A DNA stretch of 56,174 nucleotides from Burkholderiales bacterium (GTDB lineage: Bacteria > Pseudomonadota > Gammaproteobacteria > Burkholderiales > Burkholderiaceae_C). A model generated the notes under the pieces. That model did not search any database, was not told the DNA's origin, and saw only the letters and a program-made list of their open reading frames with translations. The position numbers and the translations under genes were made by a program. The stretch covers positions 1 through 56,174 of the forward strand of contig RXJQ01000035.1 in the NCBI GenBank assembly GCA_003963115.1, in the 5' to 3' direction. Every line of letters starts with the position of its first letter. Position 1 is the stretch's first letter. Shown here one piece after another: positions 38,549 through 47,961 of the stretch.

Positions 38549-38586
38549 TGGGCCAGTGATCGCGATTTGATCCCCGCAGAAACAAT

Positions 38587-38630
38587 CGCCCACAGTCCTT
38601 ACCGGATTGGTGGGCGAACCATCCCTTTTT
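38587..38630 (+). terminator. Possible terminator after barrel paralogue 3
   Basis: CGCCCAC (38587-38593) pairs with GTGGGCG (38610-38616). TTTTT begins 10 bases later, further than usual, so the call is tentative. Confidence 0.4.
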
Positions 38631-38708
38631 CAGGGGGGGATGCGGCCACCTGGCCGGGGCAAGATGCGCGCTTCATTTGTCGATCCCCGTTGAGCGGGGC
38701 AGATCCCC

Positions 38709-39263
38709 ATGAAGATGAAGCAACTTGTTATCGGCGCCGTGGCCCTGGCTATGTCGGCTGCCACCTCCGCCGAGAATTACATTGGCGCCACCATCGGCCC
38801 CAGCCACATCGACATCGACTGCGGCCTGGGCACGCAATGCGATGACGGCGATACCGGCTTCAAGCTGTACGGCGGCTTTGATGTGTCGCACCAGGCTTCG
38901 CTGCCCGGCCTGGCACTGGAAGTGGCCTACATCGATTTTGGCAAGGCCAATACGTCGATCCTTTCCGTCACGACCCAGTCCATCGAGGTCTCGGCGTTGA
39001 CTTTTGGCGCGGCCATCCATCCCAAGTTCACGTCTGCGCTCACCGGCGTGGCGCGCCTGGGTCTGGCCTATGTCGACGCCAAGTCCAGTGGGCTGTTTGC
39101 CAGCTCGTCTTCCAAGCTCAAGCTCCACGGCGGTCTGGGCCTGGAGTATTCGCTCAACCGGCAGTTCAAGTTGGTCGGCAACGCCGACTTCACCAGCTAC
39201 GACACCGGCCGTCAAAGCGGCTCGGCCCACCTGTTGAGCATCGGCGCGCAATATGGCTTCTGA
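38709..39263 (+). CDS. Small outer-membrane beta-barrel protein, paralogue 4
   Basis: 184 residues. Signal peptide residues 1-20 (KQLVIGAVALAMSAATSA-E). The barrel begins NYIGATIGPSHIDIDC and ends LLSIGAQYGF. The loop DCGLGTQCDDGDTG again has CX5C. GGLGLEYSLNRQFKLVGNADFTSY aligns with the other three. There is no ordinary ribosome site; a GGGG that could serve is caught in a hairpin (38685-38699). An ATG two codons later (38715) is an alternative start. Confidence 0.83.
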   Translation: MKMKQLVIGAVALAMSAATSAENYIGATIGPSHIDIDCGLGTQCDDGDTGFKLYGGFDVSHQASLPGLALEVAYIDFGKANTSILSVTTQSIEVSALTFGAAIHPKFTSALTGVARLGLAYVDAKSSGLFASSSSKLKLHGGLGLEYSLNRQFKLVGNADFTSYDTGRQSGSAHLLSIGAQYGF

Positions 39264-39291
39264 TCGGTTGGCGCAATCGGTCGCACCATGA

Positions 39292-39320
39292 AAAAAGGCA
39301 CCCATCACGGGTGCCTTCTT
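39292..39320. terminator. Bidirectional terminator between barrel paralogue 4 and glcB
   Basis: AAGGCACCC and GGGTGCCTT arms with a five-base loop. Read on the minus strand it ends in six T, an excellent terminator for glcB; on the plus strand the tail is TTCTTGTT. Confidence 0.85.
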
Positions 39321-39353
39321 GTTGGGGCCTCTCAACCAAGATAGAGGGGCTGA

Positions 39354-41543
39354 TCAGCCCTGGGCCTTCTTCTTCAAACGCCATGCATGCAGCAGCGGCT
39401 CGGTGTAGCCCGAAGGTTGCTCCTTGCCCTTGAAGACCAGGTCCAGCGCAGCCTGGAAGGCGGCACCGTCGGGGTTGGCCACCAGCGACTGGTAGAGGCT
39501 GTCGCCGGCGTTCTGCTTGTCCACCACGGCGGCCATGCGCGTGAAGGTCTCGCGCACCTGGGCTTCGGTCACCACGCCATGGTGCAGCCAGTTGGCCACG
39601 TGCTGGCTGGAGATGCGCAGGGTGGCGCGGTCTTCCATCAGGCCCACGTTGTGGATGTCGGGCACCTTGGAGCAGCCCACGCCCTGGTCGATCCAGCGCA
39701 CCACATAACCCAGGATGCCCTGGATGTTGTTGTCCAGCTCCTGCTGCTTCTCGGCATCCGACCAGTTGGCGCTTTCCACCACGGGGATGGTCAGCAGCTT
39801 GTCCAGCAGCGACTGAGGATCTTCACCGTTCTTCTCGATGTCGGCCTGGATGGCGGCCACGCTTACCTGGTGGTAATGCGTGGCGTGCAGCGTGGCAGCC
39901 GTGGGCGAAGGTGTCCAGGCGGTGTTGGCACCGGCCTTGGGGTGGGCGATCTTCTGCTCCAGCATGCCGGCCATCAGGTCGGGCATGGCCCACATGCCCT
40001 TGCCGATCTGGGCACGACCACGCAGGCCGCATTGCAGGCCGATCAGCACGTTGCGGCGCTCGTAGGCGGCGATCCAGACGCTGTTCTTGATGTCGCCCTT
40101 GCGCATCATCGGGCCGGCCAGCATGGCGGTGTGCATCTCGTCGCCGGTGCGGTCCAGGAAGCCGGTGTTGATGAAGGCCACGCGGCTCGAAGCGGCGGCG
40201 ATACAGGCCTTCAGGTTCACCGAGGTGCGGCGCTCTTCGTCCATGATGCCCAGCTTGACGGTGCTGTCAGGCAGGCCCAGGACTTGTTCCACACGGCCGA
40301 ACAGCTCGGCGGCAAAGGCCACTTCAGCGGGGCCGTGCATCTTGGGCTTGACGATGTAGACCGAGCCGGTGCGCGAGTTGCGGATGGCCTGGCCCTTGAT
40401 CTGGCCATGGCCTTGCAGGTCGTGCAGGGCGATGGTGGTGGTGATCACCGCGTCCATGATGCCTTCGGGGATCTCCTTGCCGCCGTCCCACAGGATGGCC
40501 GGGTTGGTCATCAGGTGGCCCACATTGCGCACGAACATCAGCGAGCGGCCGTGCAGCTTGACCTCGCCACCATTGGGGGCGGTGTAGACGCGGTCGGCGT
40601 TGAGCGAGCGGGTGAAGCTCTTGCCACCCTTGGCGACTTCTTCGGTCAGCGTGCCCAGCTGGATGCCCAGCCAGTTGCTGTAGCCCAGCACCTTGTCTTC
40701 GGCGTCCACGGCAGCCACGGAGTCTTCCAGGTCCAGGATGGTGGACACGGCCGATTCCAGCACCACGTCGGCCACACCGGCGGCATCGGTCTTGCCGATG
40801 TTGGTGTTGCGGTTGATCTGGATGTCGACGTGCATGCCGTTGTTGACCAGCAGCACGCTGCTCGGTGCGGCAGCATCACCTTGATAGCCCACCAGCTGGG
40901 CCGGGTTCTTCAGGCCGACGGTCTTGCCGCCCACGGTCACGGCCAGCTGGCCGTTGACAATGGCGTAGCCGGTCGAATCCTTGTGCGACGCGCCTTCCAG
41001 CGGGGCAGCGGTGTCCAGGAAGTTGCGGGCCCAGGCGATGACCTTGTTGCCGCGCACTTCGTTGTAGCCGGGGCCCTTGGCGGCGCCACCGTCTTCGCTG
41101 ATGGCGTCGGTGCCGTACAGCGCGTCATACAGGCTACCCCAGCGCGCGTTGGCCGCGTTCAGGGCGTAGCGGGCGTTCAGGATGGGCACCACCAGCTGCG
41201 GGCCGGCTTGCAGGGCCAGTTCGGCGTCCACATTGGCGGTGGTGGCCTTCACGTCGGCTGGCACTGGCACCAGGTAGCCGATCTTTTCCAGCTGGGCCTT
41301 GTAGGCGCTGAAATCCTTGATCGGGCCGGGGTTGGCCTTGTGCCAGGCGTCCATCTCGGTCTGGATGCGGTCGCGCTCGGCCAGCAGGGCGGCGTTCTTG
41401 GGCGCGAGGTCCTTGACGATGGCGTCGAAGCCGGCCCAGAACTTGGCGCTGTCGACGCCCGTGCCCGGCAGCACCTTGTCTTCAATGAAACGGTAGAGCT
41501 CGGTGGCCACTTGGAGGCCGTGGACGGTGGTGCGTGCGGTCAT
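39354..41543 (-). CDS. glcB: Malate synthase G
   Basis: 729 residues from the ATG at 41543, close to the 723 of E. coli GlcB; the frame is open to 41630. Family segments include [55 protein letters not shown], and [18 protein letters not shown], which supply the acetyl-CoA, glyoxylate and Mg-binding residues. The enzyme makes malate from glyoxylate and acetyl-CoA in glycolate or glyoxylate use. It is divergent from a LysR-type gene with palindromes between them, so that protein is the likely regulator. Confidence 0.95.
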   Translation of the reverse strand: MTARTTVHGLQVATELYRFIEDKVLPGTGVDSAKFWAGFDAIVKDLAPKNAALLAERDRIQTEMDAWHKANPGPIKDFSAYKAQLEKIGYLVPVPADVKATTANVDAELALQAGPQLVVPILNARYALNAANARWGSLYDALYGTDAISEDGGAAKGPGYNEVRGNKVIAWARNFLDTAAPLEGASHKDSTGYAIVNGQLAVTVGGKTVGLKNPAQLVGYQGDAAAPSSVLLVNNGMHVDIQINRNTNIGKTDAAGVADVVLESAVSTILDLEDSVAAVDAEDKVLGYSNWLGIQLGTLTEEVAKGGKSFTRSLNADRVYTAPNGGEVKLHGRSLMFVRNVGHLMTNPAILWDGGKEIPEGIMDAVITTTIALHDLQGHGQIKGQAIRNSRTGSVYIVKPKMHGPAEVAFAAELFGRVEQVLGLPDSTVKLGIMDEERRTSVNLKACIAAASSRVAFINTGFLDRTGDEMHTAMLAGPMMRKGDIKNSVWIAAYERRNVLIGLQCGLRGRAQIGKGMWAMPDLMAGMLEQKIAHPKAGANTAWTPSPTAATLHATHYHQVSVAAIQADIEKNGEDPQSLLDKLLTIPVVESANWSDAEKQQELDNNIQGILGYVVRWIDQGVGCSKVPDIHNVGLMEDRATLRISSQHVANWLHHGVVTEAQVRETFTRMAAVVDKQNAGDSLYQSLVANPDGAAFQAALDLVFKGKEQPSGYTEPLLHAWRLKKKAQG

Positions 41544-41858
41544 GGTGAACCTCGTCTGGAAGAAGAGCGTCAGTAGAAGGGATGTGGCGCGGAAATGCCA
41601 GCAGCCGTGCCTCGAAATGGGCATCAGCAAATGGCAGACCCGGTGTCAGTGCGGCAGTTTATTCGATACTTGAATAAACATTAACAACTCAAAAATACAT
41701 TGATTAATGACTTTTAAGTAAAAATCAAGGCCGTGGTGTGCATGAATGGGACACGCAGGGTTGCCCCCGGATTGTCTTGCCTGCATGACCTGATCAACAT
41801 GCGTCGTCCAGAAGAAGTGGCCAGCCTGGGGTCGCGCACAGGCAGCGGGTGAGGAACC
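41544..41858. promoter_or_regulatory. glcB / LysR divergent control region
   Basis: 315 bp without a gene and much richer in A and T than its surroundings from 41655 to 41730. It contains two dyads: TTTATTC (41658-41664) with GAATAAA (41672-41678), and TTGATT (41700-41705) with AATCAA (41723-41728). LysR proteins commonly bind dyads in such divergent gaps. Binding is inferred. Confidence 0.5.
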
Positions 41859-42782
41859 ATGGATCGACTCAAGCAGATCGAATCATTTGTGGCCGTGTCC
41901 ACGAAGGGCAGCCTGACGGCGGCGGCGACCGCTGAAGGCGTGGCACCGGCCGTGATCGGGCGTCGCATCGACGCGCTCGAAGAGCGCCTGGGTGTCAAGC
42001 TGCTGGTGCGCACCACGCGCCGCATCAGCCTCACGCACGAGGGCAGTGCCTTTCTGGAGGATGCCCAGCGCCTGCTGGCCGACCTGTCCAATGCCGAGGC
42101 CAGCGTGAGCGCAGGCGGCCTGCAGGCCAGCGGGCATCTGCGCATCACCGCGCCGGCGGGCTTTGGGCGCCGCCATGTGGCGCCGCTGGTGCCGCGCTTC
42201 GTGGGCCTGCATACGGAGGTGTCCCTGTCCCTTAACCTGTCAGACCGCCTGGTGGACCTGGTCAATGAAGGCTTCGATTGCGCCGTGCGCGTGGGCGATC
42301 TGCCCGATTCCAGCCTGGTCAGCGTGCGTCTGGCCGACAACCGGCGCCTGTGCGTGGCCAGCCCGGCTTACCTGGGTCGACGTGGCCGTCCCACCCGCCC
42401 GGAAGACATCGCCCGGCACGATTGCCTGACGCTGAGTTCCGAAGCGAGCCAGACGCGAGGCTGGGCCTTCACGGTGGACGGGCAGTTGCACCATGTGCGG
42501 CCTTCCACGCGGCTTGATTGCTCAGATGGCCAGGTGCTACACGCCTGGTGCCTGGAAGGCCTGGGTCTGGCCTGGCGCTCGTGGTGGGAGGTCGAGGCCG
42601 ATGTGCGCGCCGGGCGCTTGCTCAGCGTGCTCGATGAATACGCCGCGCCGCCCAATGGCATCTATGCGGTGTTCGCGCAGCGCAAACACCTGCCGTTGCG
42701 ACTGCGGCTGTGGATCGATTTTGTCAAGGAGACTTATGGCGACCCCGGTTATTGGCAGCGCGGTCACGTTGAGCCGGCATGA
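41859..42782 (+). CDS. LysR-family regulator, probable glcB regulator
   Basis: 307 residues. N-terminal helix-turn-helix: MDRLKQIESFVAVSTKGSLTAAATAEGVAPAVIGRRIDALEERLGVKLLVRTTRRISLT. This is the CrgA/DmlR-like branch that starts MDRL. The effector domain follows with LRITAPAGFGRRHVAPLVPRF. GTGAGGA lies before the ATG. It is divergent from malate synthase G and overlaps the following DUF2214 gene by 4 bp. Confidence 0.93.
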   Translation: MDRLKQIESFVAVSTKGSLTAAATAEGVAPAVIGRRIDALEERLGVKLLVRTTRRISLTHEGSAFLEDAQRLLADLSNAEASVSAGGLQASGHLRITAPAGFGRRHVAPLVPRFVGLHTEVSLSLNLSDRLVDLVNEGFDCAVRVGDLPDSSLVSVRLADNRRLCVASPAYLGRRGRPTRPEDIARHDCLTLSSEASQTRGWAFTVDGQLHHVRPSTRLDCSDGQVLHAWCLEGLGLAWRSWWEVEADVRAGRLLSVLDEYAAPPNGIYAVFAQRKHLPLRLRLWIDFVKETYGDPGYWQRGHVEPA

Positions 42783-43246
42783 TGGGCCCCATGCTGATCG
42801 AATCCCTGCTGGCCTACGCCCACTTCATCGCGATCCTCAGTGTGGTCGTGTTCCTGAGCAGCGAGGCGGCCCTGTGCCGGCCTGAGTGGCTCAATGCGGA
42901 GGTGGTGCGCCGCCTGGTGCGTGTGGATGCCATCTACTTCGCGGCGGCCATGGCCGTGCTGGCCACCGGCGTGGCGCGGACCTGGTGGGGCATGAAGGGA
43001 ACGGGCTGGTACTGGCATCAGCCGCTGCTGCATGCCAAGCTGGGCCTGTTCGTGCTGATCGGGCTGGTTTCCATCAAGCCGACCCGGTCCTTTCAGCGCT
43101 GGCGCCGTGAGCTGGATGCCACGGGGCGCCTGCCGTCTGCGGACGAGGTGCGCGGCGTGCGCAAGCTGATCATGCTGGAGGCCCACCTGCTGGTGTTGAT
43201 CCCGGCTGCGGCCGTGTTGCTGGCGCGTGGGGTGTGGACGCGCTGA
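42779..43246 (+). CDS. DUF2214 family membrane protein
   Basis: 155 residues with four hydrophobic segments (about 5-27, 48-68, 85-102, 130-150). Pattern features are LAYAHFIAILSVVVFLSSEAAL at the N-terminus, RVDAIYFAAAMAVLATGVARTWWGMKG, and WHQPLLHAKLGLFVLIGLVSIKPT, as in DUF2214. The conserved His, Arg and Lys residues in membrane segments might bind a cofactor, but no function is known. It is translationally coupled to the LysR gene (ATGA). The ATG at 42791 is an alternative start. Confidence 0.82.
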   Translation: MMGPMLIESLLAYAHFIAILSVVVFLSSEAALCRPEWLNAEVVRRLVRVDAIYFAAAMAVLATGVARTWWGMKGTGWYWHQPLLHAKLGLFVLIGLVSIKPTRSFQRWRRELDATGRLPSADEVRGVRKLIMLEAHLLVLIPAAAVLLARGVWTR

Positions 43247-43271
43247 TGCACCCCATCAGACCTGTGAAGTG

Positions 43272-43295
43272 AAACAGGCCCCGAAGGGCCGTGTT
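43272..43295 (-). terminator. Terminator after the PsiF-repeat gene
   Basis: GGCCC-TTCG-GGGCC on the minus strand, a stable UUCG-type tetraloop hairpin with AAC/GTT flanks, then TTTC. Confidence 0.55.
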
Positions 43296-43296
43296 C

Positions 43297-43563
43297 TTAC
43301 TTGGCGGTGGCCGCTTCCTTTTCGCACTTCTTCATGAAGCTGCTCTTGGCAGCGCCGGCCAGGGCCTTGCCGTTCTTGTCGACAGCCTTGGCTTCGCAGG
43401 CCGCGCCACCGGCTTCCTTCTCGCACTTCTTCATGAAGCTGGTTTTGGCGGCGCCAGCCAGGGCCTTGCCATTCTTGTCAACGGCCTTGGCTTCGCAGGC
43501 TTCGCCTGCATGGGCCAGGGTGGACAGCAGGGCCAGGGAAACGGTCGCAATCAGTGCACGCAT
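43297..43563 (-). CDS. Small secreted protein with two PsiF-like repeats
   Basis: 88 residues. Residues 1-19 are a signal peptide (MRALIATVSLALLSTLAHA). The rest is two nearly identical 33-residue units of the form CEAKAVDKNGKALAGAAK.SF followed by MKKCEKEA, each with two cysteines. They resemble the PsiF repeat (C...KA..K..KG....FM..C). The DNA copies are offset by 99 bp (43313 and 43412) and differ at only a few bases, so the duplication is recent or selected. The product is probably periplasmic. PsiF is phosphate-starvation induced in E. coli; no Pho box was recognised here. Confidence 0.78.
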   Translation of the reverse strand: MRALIATVSLALLSTLAHAGEACEAKAVDKNGKALAGAAKTSFMKKCEKEAGGAACEAKAVDKNGKALAGAAKSSFMKKCEKEAATAK

Positions 43564-43652
43564 GTCAGGACTCCATCAAGGTTGGTTGGCAGGCGGGCCA
43601 CGGCGGCCGCGTCTTCCCTTGTAACGCATGATGGATGAAATCGGATGACGCG

Positions 43653-44990
43653 CTACATGATCCGCCGAGGGTGCGCCAGCGCCTCGTGCGCCGCATGCAG
43701 GCGCCGCACCAGCACGCGGATGAAGGCCTCGTCGAACAGGTGTCGGCAAGCCGGGCTGAGCTGCTGCATGGCCTCGGGCGTGAAGGAGATGGTCGTGGTC
43801 GGCTCGGTCACCACCACATCGGTGCTGTGGCGGCGCAATTCCGGGCTGGGCGCCAGGTAGGCCATCTCGCCCACCGAGGTGCCCGCGCCCAGCAGGGCCA
43901 CACGCTTGGCGTTGCGGTACACCTCCACACTGCCCTGCGCGATGATGTGGAAGGTGCGGCCTTCCTCGCCCCGTCGGTACAGCGCGTGCCCGAAGGAGAA
44001 GCGCTGCCACTTGGCGCGGTGCACCACCTCCCACAACTCCACGTCGCCGAAGGTCGAGAAAAAATCCAGCGTGCGAAGCAGGTTGAAGCGCTCGGAGTCC
44101 AGCACGCCCTGCAAATGGCCGCGCGGCACCTTGTGCTCGGTGATCAGGCCCGACAGCGCCTGGGCGAATTCGTCCCAGTTGCCGTAGCGGTCCTTGGGCT
44201 CCTTGGCCAGTGCCCGGAGGATGACCTGGTCGACCGCCTCGTTCACACCGGAGCGCATGCCGGCCAGCGGCGGCGCGTCCTGGTTGTAGATCAGGTTCAT
44301 CAGCGCCGCTTGCGAGGGCGCATCGAAAGGGGGCTTGCCGGCCACCAGGTGGTAGAGCACGGCGCCCAAGCCATAGATGTCGGCGCGGCAGTCGGGCACC
44401 TGGCCATCGAGCTGCTCGGGCGACATATAGGCCAGCGAGCCAACCTGGTGGACCTGCGTGGAGTCCGCCGCGAGGTTGAGCACGCTGCCGAAGTCCGTGA
44501 TCTTCACATCGGTGACCACGCCCTGGCTGTTGGTGATGGCCAGGATGTTGGCCGGCTTGACATCACGGTGGATCAGGCCTTGGCGGTACACATAGCCCAG
44601 CGCCATCGCGCACTTGAAGCCGACTTCCACGATCAGCTCCAGCGGCAGCAACTGGTCGGGGCGGCAGTAGGTGCGCAGCGTGGTGCCCGGCACATACTCC
44701 ATCACCACATAGGGCGAGGTTGGGTCCGGCACCGCGTCGAAGATCTGCACGACATTGGGGTGCTGCAGCCGGCCCACCAAGGCGGCTTCGGCCGCGAAGA
44801 AGCGGGCGTACACGGGCCCGTCCACCGCGTCACCCAGCGCCGAGGAGCGCACACGCTTGATCGCCACGTCGCGGTCGTGGAAGTCGTCGCGGCAGAGGAA
44901 GACCTCGCTGGTGGCACCTTCGCCCAGTCGCTTGAGGATCCGGTACTTGCCGATCAGTCCGGTGTCGATATCGATGTCGATGTCACCCAT
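43653..44990 (-). CDS. Ser/Thr protein kinase with cyclic nucleotide-binding-like tail
   Basis: 445 residues from the ATG at 44990; an in-frame ATG at 45023 is the alternative, and neither has a clear ribosome site. The kinase domain (about 15-280) is complete: LGEGATSEVFLCRD, AIKRV (ATP lysine), LIHRDVKPANIL (HRD), ITDFGSVLNL (DFG), GSLAYMSPEQL. Residues about 315-420 look like a cNMP-binding domain: FSFGHALYRRGEEGRTFHIIAQGSVEVYR, then GTSVGEMAYLAP. The usual Arg of the phosphate cassette is not plainly in place (RRHSTDV), so the ligand is uncertain. No membrane segment is seen. It is divergent from the hydrolase at 45288. Confidence 0.88.
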   Translation of the reverse strand: MGDIDIDIDTGLIGKYRILKRLGEGATSEVFLCRDDFHDRDVAIKRVRSSALGDAVDGPVYARFFAAEAALVGRLQHPNVVQIFDAVPDPTSPYVVMEYVPGTTLRTYCRPDQLLPLELIVEVGFKCAMALGYVYRQGLIHRDVKPANILAITNSQGVVTDVKITDFGSVLNLAADSTQVHQVGSLAYMSPEQLDGQVPDCRADIYGLGAVLYHLVAGKPPFDAPSQAALMNLIYNQDAPPLAGMRSGVNEAVDQVILRALAKEPKDRYGNWDEFAQALSGLITEHKVPRGHLQGVLDSERFNLLRTLDFFSTFGDVELWEVVHRAKWQRFSFGHALYRRGEEGRTFHIIAQGSVEVYRNAKRVALLGAGTSVGEMAYLAPSPELRRHSTDVVVTEPTTTISFTPEAMQQLSPACRHLFDEAFIRVLVRRLHAAHEALAHPRRIM

Positions 44991-45287
44991 GGAGGCCCAA
45001 TGTGTCGCGCCGCAAGGTCCCATTCATGCCACATCGCATGTCGCACGCAGACCCTTTGGCAGCTCATGACGCCATCTTGGCACTGTGCGCGCTTTGCCTC
45101 CTTCTGAAAAGACCCCCGTGGAATGTGCATTTCTTCGCACTTTGTGCGTGGTGCCCGGCCGTGGCGGTGTCGTTGTGGATGCCTTTTGTCGGGCAAAGAC
45201 CTATGAAATCAGTCGGCCGACGTGGGATCGTGAAGGCTCGCGGTCAACCCGTCAGTTCATCTTTTTACTCACGCATCCTGACTCGCC
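44991..45287. other. Divergent gap between kinase and hydrolase genes
   Basis: 297 bp with no supported gene. I saw no convincing promoter boxes, terminator or RNA element. Short open frames run through it but lack ribosome sites and family features. Confidence 0.4.
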
Positions 45288-46178
45288 ATGACAACAACAC
45301 AGAGACAACATCCGCAACCCCACATCACGCCGCGCGAGAAGCTCGACTTCCAGCTCGATGCCGATGACATCCCCCGTTACTGGTGGGATGGTGACGCCTT
45401 CAAGACGCGTTTCGCCGACGCCATGTCCACCACCTTCCCGGTGGGCGAGCGTTTCTTCATCTCCTGCGTGCGCGACTACCGACACCGCGTCAAGGACCCG
45501 GCCATGCTGCGGGAGATCAAGGACTTCATCCGCCAGGAAGGCCAGCACGGCATGGTGCACGACCTCTTCAATGGCCGACTCAAGCAGCAGGGCGTGGCCG
45601 TTGGCATCCTGGAGCGCATCTACAAGTACTGGCTGTTCGACTTCTTCCGTGGCCGCTTCTCGCGCCGCCACACGCTGGCCTTCACGGCCGCTGCCGAGCA
45701 CATGACCGCCATCATGGTCCACCTGCTGTTCGACTCGCCACACATGATCGAGCAGGCCGACCCCCGTCTGGCCGGCATGTACGCCTGGCACGCCATGGAA
45801 GAGATGGAGCACAAGGCCGTGGCCTTCGACGTGATGCAGAAGGTCGCCAAGGTGGGCTATTTCACGCGCATCCTCGGCTTCATCGAGATCAGCTTCTTCT
45901 TCCCCCTGGCCACCTTCATGGTGATGAACCACATGTTCGAGGTCGACGGCATGACGCGCGGTCAGCGCATCAAGACCTGGTTCAAGGGCCTGTGGTGGCT
46001 CTATGGCTGGGGCGGCCTGTTCAGCCGGCCCGCCTTCCTCAAGCACTACATCTCCTACATCAAGCCGGGCTTCCATCCTTGGGACGCTGGCGAGGTCGGT
46101 ACCTACAAGCGCTGGCTTGAGGTGCTTGACCAGACCGGAGACCCGATCGCGGCGGGGCAGTCGCTGAAAGTGGCCTAG
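45288..46178 (+). CDS. PF10118-type metal-dependent hydrolase
   Basis: 296 residues. The pattern includes LDADDIPRYWWDGDAFKTRFADAMSTTFPVGERFF at the start, IRQEGQHGMVHDLFN, TAAAEHMTAIM, and YAWHAMEEMEHKAVAFDV. The spaced Glu and His residues (EGQH, AAEH, EEMEH) look like a di-iron helical bundle, as in this poorly characterised family. One hydrophobic segment near residue 200 (ISFFFPLATFMVM) may insert in the membrane. The reaction is unknown. It is transcribed alone, 70 bp before argS. Confidence 0.82.
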   Translation: MTTTQRQHPQPHITPREKLDFQLDADDIPRYWWDGDAFKTRFADAMSTTFPVGERFFISCVRDYRHRVKDPAMLREIKDFIRQEGQHGMVHDLFNGRLKQQGVAVGILERIYKYWLFDFFRGRFSRRHTLAFTAAAEHMTAIMVHLLFDSPHMIEQADPRLAGMYAWHAMEEMEHKAVAFDVMQKVAKVGYFTRILGFIEISFFFPLATFMVMNHMFEVDGMTRGQRIKTWFKGLWWLYGWGGLFSRPAFLKHYISYIKPGFHPWDAGEVGTYKRWLEVLDQTGDPIAAGQSLKVA

Positions 46179-46247
46179 GAGCGGCGCAAGGGTGGCAGAA
46201 GGGTGGCGCAAGGCGGCCTGTCACGGGGCAACGCCTAGAATGCGGGG

Positions 46248-47939
46248 ATGATCCAAGCCAAGCGTGCCCTTCTCTCTGCCCTGGGTGATGCCCTGCGCCA
46301 AGCCGCGCCTGACGCCGACGCGTCCTTCACCCCTGTTTTCGAGGCCCCCAAGCAGGCCGCTCACGGCGATTTGGCCGTGACGGCGGCCATGCAACTGGCC
46401 AAGTCCCTCAAGAAGAACCCGCGCGAGCTGGCCACGGCCCTGGTCGCTGCCCTGCAGGCCCAGCCGGCCGTGCAGCAATGGGTCTCGGCCATCGAGATCG
46501 CCGGGCCGGGTTTCATCAACCTGCGCCTCAAGCCGGAGGCCAAGCAGGCCATCGTGACCGATGTGCTGACCGGCGGTGACAAGTTCGGCTGGCAGCCCCT
46601 GTCCGACAAGAAGGTGCTCGTCGAGTTCGTCTCGGCCAACCCCACGGGTCCGCTGCACGTGGGGCACGGTCGCCAGGGCGCCTTGGGTGATGCGCTGTGC
46701 AATCTCTTTGAAACGCAGGGCCAGGCCGTCACGCGCGAGTTCTATTACAACGACGCCGGCGTGCAGATCGCAACCCTGGCCACGTCCACACAGGCGCGCA
46801 TCAAAGGCCTCAAGCCCGGTGACGCCAACTGGCCTGAGTCCGCCTACAACGGCGACTACATCGCCGACATCGCCGCTGACTTCATGGCCAAGAAGACCGT
46901 GAAAGCCGACGACCGCGAATTCACCGCCTCGGGCGACCCCGAAGACCTCGACGGCATCCGCCAGTTCGCCGTGGCCTACCTGCGCCATGAGCAGGACCTG
47001 GACCTCAAGGCCTTCGGCGTGCGCTTCGACAACTACTACCTCGAATCGAGCCTGTACACCTCGGGCCGGGTCGAGGCTGCGGTGCAGAAGCTGAAAGACG
47101 CGGGCAAGACCTTCGAAGAAGACGGCGCCCTGTGGTTGCGCTCCACCGACTACGGCGACGACAAGGACCGCGTGATGCGCAAGTCCGATGGCGGCTACAC
47201 CTACTTCGTGCCCGATGTGGCGTATCACATCGCCAAGTGGGAGCGTGGCTTCCAGCAATGCGTGAACATCCAGGGCTCCGACCACCACGGCACCATCGCC
47301 CGCGTGCGCGCCGGCCTGCAAGCCGCTGGTGTCGGCATCCCGCAAGGCTGGCCCGACTACGTGCTGCACAAGATGGTCACCGTGATGAAGAACGGCGAGG
47401 AGGTGAAGATCTCCAAGCGCGCCGGCAGCTACGTCACGCTGCGCGACCTCATCGAGTGGACCAGCAAGGACGCGGTGCGCTTCTTCCTGATCAGCCGCAA
47501 GGCCGACACCGAGTTCACCTTCGACGTCGACCTCGCCCTCAAGCAGAACGACGAGAACCCCGTGTTCTACGTCCAGTACGCCCATGCCCGCATCCACTCC
47601 GTGCGCGCGCAGTACGTCGAAAAGCTTGGCGGCGACCTGGCGACCCTGTCGCAAGCCAATCTGGGTTTGTTGTCCGCTGAAACGGAACTGGCCTTGATGA
47701 CGAAGCTGGCCGAATTCCCCGGCATGCTGACCTCGGCCGCACAGGGCCTGGCCCCGCATGATGTGGCTTTCTACCTGCGTGACCTGGCCAGCGCCTTCCA
47801 CAGCTATTACGCCGCGGAACGTTTCCTTGTGGACGATGTCGAACTCAGCCGAGCCCGCGTGGCGCTGCTGACCGCCACGGCCCAGGTGCTGCGCAACGGC
47901 CTGGCGCTGCTGGGTGTGAGCGCACCTGAAAAGATGTAA
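46248..47939 (+). CDS. argS: Arginyl-tRNA synthetase
   Basis: 563 residues, normal for the family. The class I signature appears as [20 protein letters not shown] (HIGH equivalent HVGH) around residue 130, and the second signature is the modified KISKRAG after [10 protein letters not shown]. The C-terminal DALR anticodon-binding region contains [15 protein letters not shown]. It attaches arginine to tRNA-Arg and needs the tRNA for amino acid activation. It is the first gene of a co-directional run with the SPOR and dsbA genes. Confidence 0.97.
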   Translation: MIQAKRALLSALGDALRQAAPDADASFTPVFEAPKQAAHGDLAVTAAMQLAKSLKKNPRELATALVAALQAQPAVQQWVSAIEIAGPGFINLRLKPEAKQAIVTDVLTGGDKFGWQPLSDKKVLVEFVSANPTGPLHVGHGRQGALGDALCNLFETQGQAVTREFYYNDAGVQIATLATSTQARIKGLKPGDANWPESAYNGDYIADIAADFMAKKTVKADDREFTASGDPEDLDGIRQFAVAYLRHEQDLDLKAFGVRFDNYYLESSLYTSGRVEAAVQKLKDAGKTFEEDGALWLRSTDYGDDKDRVMRKSDGGYTYFVPDVAYHIAKWERGFQQCVNIQGSDHHGTIARVRAGLQAAGVGIPQGWPDYVLHKMVTVMKNGEEVKISKRAGSYVTLRDLIEWTSKDAVRFFLISRKADTEFTFDVDLALKQNDENPVFYVQYAHARIHSVRAQYVEKLGGDLATLSQANLGLLSAETELALMTKLAEFPGMLTSAAQGLAPHDVAFYLRDLASAFHSYYAAERFLVDDVELSRARVALLTATAQVLRNGLALLGVSAPEKM

Positions 47940-47961
47940 AGAAGAAAGAGGATCTGATCCC

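Noticed and set aside
39387..41576. Open frame of 729 codons antisense to glcB
   Set aside because: It is a mirror of the malate synthase gene. Its length comes from GC bias and the product shows no motif.
43635..45107. Open frame of 490 codons antisense to the Ser/Thr kinase
   Set aside because: The minus strand has all kinase motifs in order, and this frame has none.
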